Below, piece by piece: positions 1 to 5,377 of a stretch of DNA of 6,823 nt. Made by a program: the position numbers and the translations under genes. The DNA is taken from NCBI GenBank assembly GCA_023135995.1, contig JAGLRY010000452.1, forward strand, positions 1-6,823, read 5' to 3'. This DNA is from Candidatus Aminicenantota bacterium (GTDB lineage: Bacteria > Acidobacteriota > Aminicenantia > Aminicenantales > Aminicenantaceae). How positions within the stretch are numbered: the first letter of the stretch is position 1; every line of letters starts with the position of its first letter. The notes beneath the pieces were generated by a model. That model was given only the letters and a program-made list of their open reading frames with translations. It was not told where the DNA came from and ran no database searches.

Positions 1-141
1 CCAAACTTCATGGGCCACTGCCTCAACCTTAATGTTAGGGTGGGGTGGGTTGGCCTCGACTCGTGAATAATCCAGGCTAAGAATTTGAGTATTCGATCCT
101 TTTTTAATATCCGAGAAGATACTAGCCTGAAAGGATAGAAA
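1..141. other. Left-edge region with no assignable gene
   Basis: No gene can be called with confidence. On the minus strand one frame is open from the window edge up to a stop at 154-156 (51 codons) and reads protein-like near the edge (residues such as NPPHPNIKVEAVAHEVW), but it contains no ATG, GTG or TTG until a GTG at 18-16. In another minus frame an ATG at 11-9 has a GAGG nine bases upstream and could begin a gene running off the left edge. On the plus strand, frames from the edge stop at 64-66 and 68-70, so the tail of an upstream plus gene is also possible. Bases 71-130 are AT-richer and would hold the promoter of the DUF4416 gene, but I see no convincing -35/-10 pair. Confidence 0.4.
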
Positions 142-678
142 ATGGCGGAAGCGTTACTATTTACGCCTGTAAAGCTTATTTGTGGGATCATTGCAGCCAG
201 GGATGATATCTTTACCAAGTCGATCACATACCTCACAGACAGGTTTGGACCGATCGATCATACAAGCTTGCTCATGGTATTCAAATTCACAGATTATTAC
301 GCAAAGCAGATGGGGGAGGGGCTAAAAAGGAAGTTCGTCAGTTTTGCTGAACTTGTTTCGCCGGAGAAGTTGAGCGAAGCAAAAATCCGCACGAATGTGC
401 TGGAAGAGGACATGAGAAAGAAGTCTGGGTCGGGCAAACGTATCGTGAATCTCGATCCAGGATACATGACGGCTTCCGCGTTAATCATGGCAACGGCCAA
501 AGATTTTTCCCATAGGATCCCTTTACAAAAGGGGATCTATGCACATCTAGAGCTTCTTTTTGGAAAGAATGACGTTAAGACGTTGAGCTGGACATACCCC
601 GATTACCGAACAGAAAAGTACCACCGATATTTCCTTGAAGTCCGAAAAATCTATCTGGCTCAACTTAGAAATCGTTAG
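142..678 (+). CDS. DUF4416 family protein
   Basis: A 178-residue protein matching DUF4416, a family of short conserved bacterial proteins without an established function. The family hallmarks are spread along the whole length: PVKL at 9-12, RFGPID at 34-39, FTDYY at 49-53, a GEGLKRKF stretch at 58-65, NLDPGY at 103-108, KDFSHRI at 120-126 and WTYPDYRT at 150-157. Length is normal for the family and the gene looks intact. There is no signal peptide or membrane segment, so it is probably cytoplasmic. The conserved Asp, His, Arg and Tyr residues suggest an enzyme or ligand-binding protein, but that is inference. The ATG start is supported by AAGGA at 131-135, six bases upstream. Its 3' end overlaps the convergent cysteine desulfurase gene by 14 bp, so full-length transcripts of the two genes would be antisense to each other at their ends. 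Confidence 0.9.
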   Translation: MAEALLFTPVKLICGIIAARDDIFTKSITYLTDRFGPIDHTSLLMVFKFTDYYAKQMGEGLKRKFVSFAELVSPEKLSEAKIRTNVLEEDMRKKSGSGKRIVNLDPGYMTASALIMATAKDFSHRIPLQKGIYAHLELLFGKNDVKTLSWTYPDYRTEKYHRYFLEVRKIYLAQLRNR

Positions 679-1822
679 GGTCAAGCCCTGAAATCTCTCT
701 GAGTTTCTCTACAATTTCCGGAAGTTCGGTGAGCACCCTGTCGATATCCTCTTCTGTGTTAAACCGGCCGAGGGACATCCGAACAGAGGACCTCGCAACT
801 TCTGGCCTCAGACCGATAGCTCTGAGGACATGAGAAACATCTTCAGAATCTTCGCTACAGGCGGAACCCGTAGAGACATAGATGTCTTTTGTTCCCAAAG
901 ACAGAAGAATAGCTTCTGCTTCAAGTCCGAAAAATGAAAAATTGATTGTCCCCTTGATTCTGTTTTTCTCGTGACCATTGAATTTCACATTGGGAATTTT
1001 TTCTTCAATTCCCCTTTTCAGCCTCTCAGCCAGCTTTGCGATCGTTTTTTTGTCTTTATCTCCTCGTTCAAGGAGAACACGCACGGCCTTACCGAATCCT
1101 ACGATACCAACAGTATTTTCCGTTCCTGCTCTCATCAGCCGTTCTTGATGTCCGCCATAAATGAGCGGTTTAATAGGGGTTCCCTTCCGGACATAGAGGG
1201 CTCCGATTCCTTTGGGACCGTATGTTTTATGCGCAGAGATCGAGAGAAGATCAACCTCCAACTTATTGACAAGGACATCGATTTTACCAAAGCTTTGGAC
1301 CGCATCGGTGTGGACAAGAACTCCTCTGTCTTTAGCTAAACGGACAACCTCTTCTATAGGCTGGATGGTCCCGATCTCGTTGTTCGCATGCATGATAGAG
1401 ACCATTGCCGTTTGAGAAGTGATGGCATCTCTCAGAAAATCAAGGTCGATGGTGCCTTCTGGGTCTACGGGGACATAGATGATTTTTTTCCCCTTGCTCT
1501 CTAGATAATGACCTGTTTCTATAATAGCGGGATGCTCAATGGCTGAAGTGATGAATTCATTCTTATCAGGGAGCGCATCCATGACGCCACGCACGGCGAA
1601 ATTATCTGCCTCGGTTCCAGATCCTGTAAAAACAATCTCTGACCTCTTAGCGCCCAATGCATCAGCGACGGACTCTCTGGCTTCTTTTATCATCTCTTTC
1701 ACTTCTCTGCCTATGGGGTATAGGGATGAGGGATTACCGAAATACGTCTTTAAAAAACGAGACATCTTCTCACCGACGGTTGGGTCTATTGGGGTTGTCG
1801 CGTTATTATCCAGATATACCAT
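665..1822 (-). CDS. Cysteine desulfurase, NifS/IscS type (class V aminotransferase fold)
   Basis: A PLP enzyme that removes sulfur from L-cysteine to give alanine and an enzyme-bound persulfide for Fe-S cluster or other thio-cofactor synthesis. Numbering from the ATG at 1822 (385 residues): the N-terminal YLDNNATTP block at 3-11, the EHPA histidine H97, HTDAVQ with D173 and Q176 for the cofactor, the PLP lysine K199 in SAHKTYGPKG, RAGTEN at 231-236, and the catalytic cysteine C322 in the STGSAC loop. That loop resembles group I (NifS/IscS) rather than SufS. A GTG two codons upstream (1828-1826) is in frame but overlaps the Shine-Dalgarno sequence, so ATG is preferred. It lies 46 bp downstream of the serA-like gene in the same orientation, probably in one operon. 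No IscU, IscR or NifU gene is in the window, so nifS versus iscS cannot be chosen. It could also serve tRNA thiolation. Confidence 0.95.
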   Translation of the reverse strand: MVYLDNNATTPIDPTVGEKMSRFLKTYFGNPSSLYPIGREVKEMIKEARESVADALGAKRSEIVFTGSGTEADNFAVRGVMDALPDKNEFITSAIEHPAIIETGHYLESKGKKIIYVPVDPEGTIDLDFLRDAITSQTAMVSIMHANNEIGTIQPIEEVVRLAKDRGVLVHTDAVQSFGKIDVLVNKLEVDLLSISAHKTYGPKGIGALYVRKGTPIKPLIYGGHQERLMRAGTENTVGIVGFGKAVRVLLERGDKDKKTIAKLAERLKRGIEEKIPNVKFNGHEKNRIKGTINFSFFGLEAEAILLSLGTKDIYVSTGSACSEDSEDVSHVLRAIGLRPEVARSSVRMSLGRFNTEEDIDRVLTELPEIVEKLREISGLDPNDF

Positions 1823-1826
1823 GTGC

Positions 1827-1832
1827 ACCTCT
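1827..1832 (-). promoter_or_regulatory. Ribosome binding site deciding the cysteine desulfurase start
   Basis: On the minus strand AGAGGT ends about four to five bases before the ATG at 1822-1820. The alternative GTG codon at 1828-1826 lies inside this motif, so initiation there would have no ribosome binding site of its own. This favours the shorter 385-residue protein. Confidence 0.7.
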
Positions 1833-1868
1833 TTATTCAGACCGGGCAGGTTTCCCTAAAATATTATC

Positions 1869-2777
1869 TTATGAAATGAGCCTTTCTCTGAGGATCCTTA
1901 CGACCTCAAAACCTGCCCTTTTCTGGCCTTCACTCGCTGCAGCGCCAATATGGGGCATAGCAATGACATTCGGGTGATCGACTAGAGCAAAGTCATCGGG
2001 CGGTTCTTTTTCAAAAACATCAATAGCAGCTGCTCTCACTTTCCCAGATTCGAGAGCTCTCAATAGCGCCTCTTCATCGACAACGCCTCCCCGGGATGCA
2101 TTGATGATGATGGCACCATCTTTCATCTTACCGAACGCTTCATCGCTGATCATATGTTTTGTACTGGCAGTGAAGGGAAGATGGAGAGAGATCACATCAG
2201 ATTGAGCAAGAAGCTCATCGATCTCGACCTGTAGGATATCCAGCGGTGTTTTAACGTCGACGATGTCGAATACAACCACCTTCATCCCGAAAGCAATAGC
2301 CCGTTCAGCGACAGCAAGCCCGATGCGGCCGCTGCCGATGATCCCTAAAGTCTTTCCGTAAAGCTCCGTCCCTTTGAACTTTTTTTTCTCCCATTTGTGC
2401 TCTTTCATGGAGATGTTCGCCTTCCCCTGGTTTCGGACAGTGGCCAGCATAAGACCAAACGTATGTTCAGCAACGGAAATTGTGGTTGCAGAAGGCGTGT
2501 TGGACACTTGGATCCCTTTCTTTTCGGCCTCTGTCACATCGATGTTGTCCAGACCGATCCCCGCTCTCACGAGAAGCTCCAAGTTTGTCCCTGCTTCGAT
2601 GACAGGCTTCGTGATCTTTGTAGCGCCGCGCACCACAGCTGCATGAAATTCCGGGATTGTGCTGACGAGTTCCTCTTCATCCATGCCAGTTTTTAGAGTA
2701 ACATCTAATCCAGATATCGATTTGAGCTCTTCGAAAGCATCGGGATCCATTGGATCACAGATAAGTACTTTTTTCAT
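1869..2777 (-). CDS. serA: D-2-hydroxyacid dehydrogenase, likely 3-phosphoglycerate dehydrogenase (short, ACT-less)
   Basis: An NAD-dependent dehydrogenase of the D-2-hydroxyacid family, 302 residues. The substrate-side segment RAGIGLDNID is at 71-80, the Rossmann GxGxxG is at 148-153 (in GIIGSGRIG) with the acidic residue D171 ending beta-2, the catalytic arginine is R229 in NASRGG, the glutamate is E258 in FEKEP, and the histidine is H276 in PHIG. The RAGIGLDNID block and PHIGAAASEGQ tail resemble 3-phosphoglycerate dehydrogenases, which start serine synthesis. The protein ends right after the substrate domain, with no ACT or ASB regulatory domain, so serine feedback as in E. coli SerA is not expected. 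Hydroxypyruvate or glyoxylate reductase is the main alternative. The ATG at 2777 overlaps the aminotransferase stop (ATGA) and has AAGGAG at 2791-2786, eight bases upstream. A 12-codon N-terminal extension is open but has no comparable ribosome site. Confidence 0.88.
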   Translation of the reverse strand: MKKVLICDPMDPDAFEELKSISGLDVTLKTGMDEEELVSTIPEFHAAVVRGATKITKPVIEAGTNLELLVRAGIGLDNIDVTEAEKKGIQVSNTPSATTISVAEHTFGLMLATVRNQGKANISMKEHKWEKKKFKGTELYGKTLGIIGSGRIGLAVAERAIAFGMKVVVFDIVDVKTPLDILQVEIDELLAQSDVISLHLPFTASTKHMISDEAFGKMKDGAIIINASRGGVVDEEALLRALESGKVRAAAIDVFEKEPPDDFALVDHPNVIAMPHIGAAASEGQKRAGFEVVRILRERLIS

Positions 2778-3919
2778 TCCCAATTCTCCTTTAAAATTTC
2801 TTTGGCGGTACACACACAGACGCCTTTTTGAAAACTGTATCCCATGTCTTCAAGTGCCATTTCCAATGCACTCAAAGCGGTTAAAATATCAAATCCATCC
2901 ATATATCCAAGATGAGCAATCCTGAAAAATTCTCCTTTATGGGGATCTTGAGCTCCTGCAATGTACGCCTTATATTTCTCTTGCATCGTTTTCACAAGGG
3001 TTTTCCCATCAATACCACTGGGAATCTTAACGGCCGTGAGGATATTGGCCGGTCGTTTGGACAAAAGCTCCAAACCTATACTCTGGATCCCTGCTCGTGT
3101 GGCTTCTCCAAGGATTCTATGGTGAGTGATGAGGTTATCCAGTCCAATGTGATTAATGATTTTTAGTGCTTCTTGTTGCTGGATGATGAGAGAGATAGCC
3201 GGTGTCCAAGGAGAGGTTTCTTTATTCAGGCTATTCTTGGTTTCTTTTGCGTCAAAATAAAACTTCGGTAAAGTGGATTGTTCCACAAGACTCCAAGCCT
3301 TTTGACTGAAGGAAATATAGGCGAGCCCTGGAGGAACCATGAATGATTTTTGCGAGGCTGAGAGCAGCACATCCAGGTTCCATTTGTCCATGGGACATGG
3401 GGTCGCACCTATTCCTGAAATACCGTCAACCACGAGAATGGCATCACTTCGAGTGAGGATCTCTCCATAACCGCGGATATCGTATGCTGTACCTGTTGAT
3501 GTTTCTGCCAGAGTAGAGAAAACTGCTTTGATATCAGGATTTTTTTTCATTTCCTCGGAAAGTTGTTCCTTGGTGTATGGTTCACCCCACTCGAGAACGA
3601 TCTCCCGGACGCTCACTCCATAAGCGCGGCATATCTTAGCCCACCGGCTTCCGAACTTCCCCCCGTTGATGACAATAGCGGAGTCTTCAGGCGATAGAGT
3701 GTTGACCACAGCGGCCTCCATCGCTCCAGATCCCGAAGATGCGAGTATGAACACATCATTTTTGGTTTGGAATATATTTTTGATACCAGTGACTGTATCC
3801 ATAAAGATTCGGGAGAAATCTGGTGTGCGGTGGTGGATCATCGGATGTGTCGCAGCGGCCAGAACACCTTCAGGAATAGGAGTGGGACCGGGAGACAGAA
3901 GGTAATGCTTCTTGATCAA
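2774..3919 (-). CDS. Class V aminotransferase (serine-pyruvate/alanine-glyoxylate type; candidate phosphoserine aminotransferase)
   Basis: A fold-type I PLP aminotransferase of 381 residues. Visible landmarks: SPGPTPIP at 9-16, HHRTPDF at 29-35, SGSGAMEA at 62-69 for cofactor phosphate binding, D165 in VVDGISG for the pyridine nitrogen, the PLP lysine K191 in SASQKSF followed by VPPGLA, and RIAHLGYMDG from R333, the usual substrate-carboxylate arginine. The family includes serine-pyruvate, serine-glyoxylate and alanine-glyoxylate aminotransferases. In some anaerobes and methanogens a class V enzyme of this sort replaces SerC in serine synthesis. The 4-bp overlap with the SerA-like gene favours phosphohydroxypyruvate as substrate, but the sequence cannot exclude serine-glyoxylate activity. 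The start is TTG, chosen because GGAGGT lies five bases upstream and no ATG or GTG is in frame nearby. It is the first gene of the cluster, behind a sigma70-like promoter. Confidence 0.88.
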   Translation of the reverse strand: MIKKHYLLSPGPTPIPEGVLAAATHPMIHHRTPDFSRIFMDTVTGIKNIFQTKNDVFILASSGSGAMEAAVVNTLSPEDSAIVINGGKFGSRWAKICRAYGVSVREIVLEWGEPYTKEQLSEEMKKNPDIKAVFSTLAETSTGTAYDIRGYGEILTRSDAILVVDGISGIGATPCPMDKWNLDVLLSASQKSFMVPPGLAYISFSQKAWSLVEQSTLPKFYFDAKETKNSLNKETSPWTPAISLIIQQQEALKIINHIGLDNLITHHRILGEATRAGIQSIGLELLSKRPANILTAVKIPSGIDGKTLVKTMQEKYKAYIAGAQDPHKGEFFRIAHLGYMDGFDILTALSALEMALEDMGYSFQKGVCVCTAKEILKENWE

Positions 3920-3924
3920 ATACG

Positions 3925-3930
3925 ACCTCC
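3925..3930 (-). promoter_or_regulatory. Strong ribosome binding site for a TTG start
   Basis: GGAGGT on the minus strand stands five bases before the TTG codon at 3919-3917, which fixes the start of the aminotransferase. A near-consensus site in front of a weak start codon may moderate translation of the first gene of the cluster. Confidence 0.75.
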
Positions 3931-3980
3931 AAATGACTTAACGAGACGATCAGATCAGGCAAGATAAAGGATCTATGTCT

Positions 3981-4074
3981 ATTCTGTTATTATGACTTAT
4001 TAGGCCTCGTAACGAATGCCCATCTCTGATTTTTTTTGAATTCTACAACACGTTAAACTAAAAAATAACAGAAT
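3981..4074. repeat. 11-bp perfect inverted repeat bracketing the cluster promoter and leader
   Basis: ATTCTGTTATT at 3981-3991 is the exact reverse complement of AATAACAGAAT at 4064-4074, separated by 72 bases. One arm lies in the spacer and -10 element of the predicted promoter, the other about 70 bases downstream in the leader. Arm centres are 83 bp apart, close to eight helical turns. Because one arm is upstream of the predicted transcription start, an RNA hairpin from that promoter is unlikely. A pair of operator half-sites is possible, and chance cannot be excluded. Confidence 0.45.
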
Positions 4075-4090
4075 TTGCGTGAACAGTCAA
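4062..4090 (-). promoter_or_regulatory. Predicted sigma70-type promoter of the aminotransferase-serA-cysteine desulfurase cluster
   Basis: Minus-strand TTGACT (4090-4085, five of six to consensus), a 17-base spacer, then TATTTT (4067-4062, four of six). The -35 box directly follows the stop codon of the M20 gene. Transcription would start near 4055 and give a leader of about 135 nt before the TTG start. One arm of an 11-bp inverted repeat lies in the spacer and -10 box. No terminator is visible between the M20 gene and this promoter, so some read-through is likely. Confidence 0.5.
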
Positions 4091-5221
4091 TCAGAGCTGG
4101 CATAACAACTCTGTGAGTAGAGCTGTTCTTTCGATGAGAGAGGGAAGAAGGAGGTGCTCATTTTCAGCATGAATACCGGCACCATCAGGTCCAAGTCCAT
4201 CCAACGTCGCCACACCCGTATTTGCAGCGATCGATGCATCAGATCCTCCCCCTGATTTTCCAGCTTCGAGTTGAATATTCATCGAAGAGGCGATGTCTGT
4301 TATCCGGGCAAAGAGCCGATCAGAAGTCTTAGTTTTTTCAAGGGGTGGGAGATAGCTCTCCACCGAATATTTGACTTTTGCGCCTCGTAATGTTGGCTGC
4401 AGTTGTTTGAAAGAGTTTATGATCTTGTTTTTTTGTGTGCTGTTCCAAAATCGAATATCAAGGTGTGCGCTGGCACTGTCAGGAACGATATTGACTCTTT
4501 CACCGCCCATAATAATCCCTGTGTTTACCGTTATAGCTTTAGACTCAAGTTTTTGGGCGACGTGGAGCTGAGCCATGAGTTCTTCAACGGCATTGATCCC
4601 CTCGTCAGGATTGCCAGCGTGTGCTGATTTCCCCTTGGTGTCGAGCCGAATGACTAATCGTCCTTTTCTCTGGTTCTTCATAGCACCGCCAGGAAGAGAT
4701 GGTTCCAGGCAAAGAACACAACTCGATCGTTTGGCTAATTTCTGGATCATCTCGTTCGCAACTTCACTCCCCACTTCTTCAGCAGAATTCATAAAAACAG
4801 CAATTTTTTTCTGTGGTTCTATGTTCAGTTCATGGATGGCTTTGAGAGAAGAAATGGCCATAACAAGCCCTGCTTTCATATCTAGAGCACCAGGGCCGAA
4901 CAACTTATTTCCCGAAATGTAGAAGGGCATATTCTTTATTTTCCCAACGGGCCACACTGTATCGATGTGGGTCAGGATGAGAATCTGCTCTTTTCTCTCC
5001 TTGGGTTTGAGGCGTGGATACTCTACCAGATGAAGATCTCCCAAGTCCTTGAATGGATAGCGAGTGACCTTAGCCCCAGATTTTTGGAATTCTTTTGCTA
5101 GGAAAGAGGAACATTTATCGACAGCGTTCTTATCGGACGATGGTGATTCAAGGTTGACGATTTTTTTTAAGAGATTGACCATTTCTCCTTGACGGGATTT
5201 AAAATAGTGCTTAAATTCCAT
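4091..5221 (-). CDS. M20 family metallopeptidase, carboxypeptidase G2/glutamate carboxypeptidase-like
   Basis: A two-zinc hydrolase of the M20 family, 376 residues, closest in pattern to carboxypeptidase G2, which removes C-terminal glutamate from folate-like substrates. By analogy the metal and catalytic residues are H85 and D87 in THIDTVWP, bridging D114 in GALDMKAG, catalytic E148 and ligand E149 in NSAEEVGSE, E173 in CLEPS, and H351 in GIHAENEH. A lid/dimerisation domain occupies about 185-295 with the KSAHAGNP histidine H201. The GGGSDAS segment at 324-330 is also typical. No signal peptide is visible, unlike secreted carboxypeptidase G2, so a cytoplasmic role in peptide or N-acyl amino acid breakdown is likely. 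The true substrate cannot be read from sequence. The ATG has AAGGA at 5235-5231, nine bases upstream. It is divergent from the dehalogenase-like gene and followed by the cluster promoter without a visible terminator. Confidence 0.9.
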   Translation of the reverse strand: MEFKHYFKSRQGEMVNLLKKIVNLESPSSDKNAVDKCSSFLAKEFQKSGAKVTRYPFKDLGDLHLVEYPRLKPKERKEQILILTHIDTVWPVGKIKNMPFYISGNKLFGPGALDMKAGLVMAISSLKAIHELNIEPQKKIAVFMNSAEEVGSEVANEMIQKLAKRSSCVLCLEPSLPGGAMKNQRKGRLVIRLDTKGKSAHAGNPDEGINAVEELMAQLHVAQKLESKAITVNTGIIMGGERVNIVPDSASAHLDIRFWNSTQKNKIINSFKQLQPTLRGAKVKYSVESYLPPLEKTKTSDRLFARITDIASSMNIQLEAGKSGGGSDASIAANTGVATLDGLGPDGAGIHAENEHLLLPSLIERTALLTELLCQL

Positions 5222-5260
5222 ATCGATGGTTCCTTGTAGTAGCTAATCTTATTGATGCTA

Positions 5261-5289
5261 AATGTATCACAGGTTGCTGGGAATCGCAA
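5261..5289 (-). promoter_or_regulatory. Predicted extended -10 promoter of the M20 peptidase gene
   Basis: Minus-strand TTGCGA (5289-5284, four of six), a 17-base spacer, then TACATT (5266-5261, four of six) immediately preceded by TGA, which gives a TGn extended -10. Transcription would start near 5254 and leave a leader of about 33 nt containing the AAGGA ribosome site. The -35 overlaps a short direct repeat of GCAAA (5286-5290 and 5293-5297). Confidence 0.4.
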
Positions 5290-5342
5290 AGCGCAAAATA
5301 AAAAATGTGCTAGCTGCGTTTATGAATAATTCAGATAGATTG

Positions 5343-5371
5343 TTGACATCGTATATTGATTTCATTACTTT
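5343..5371 (+). promoter_or_regulatory. Predicted promoter of the reductive dehalogenase-like gene
   Basis: A perfect TTGACA at 5343-5348, a 17-base spacer, then TACTTT at 5366-5371 (three of six). Start of transcription would fall at about 5378, on the ATG itself, giving a leaderless message. An alternative -10, TATATT at 5352-5357 (five of six), lacks a good -35 at the right spacing and would give a leader of about 14 nt. Either way the untranslated leader is very short. Confidence 0.35.
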
Positions 5372-5377
5372 TAGGAC

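Noticed and set aside
85..113. TTGAGT plus TATCCG as a promoter for the DUF4416 gene
   Set aside because: The -10 matches only three of six positions and no better pair is nearby; too weak to call.
675..690. Small stem AGGG/CCCT at the convergent gene junction as a bidirectional terminator
   Set aside because: Only four base pairs and no T run on either side; it lies inside coding sequence of the cysteine desulfurase.
971..1977. Plus-strand open frames of 60-120 codons across the cysteine desulfurase and SerA-like genes
   Set aside because: They are antisense to genes with complete catalytic motifs, have no family resemblance and lack ribosome sites, so they are shadows.
3920..4055. Riboswitch or T-box in the long leader of the aminotransferase
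   Set aside because: No recognisable conserved core, specifier stem or terminator/antiterminator pair is visible; only short, weak complementarities were found.
3981..4074. Transposable element with 11-bp terminal inverted repeats
   Set aside because: The enclosed 72 bp are non-coding and no flanking target-site duplication is evident; kept only as an unexplained inverted repeat.
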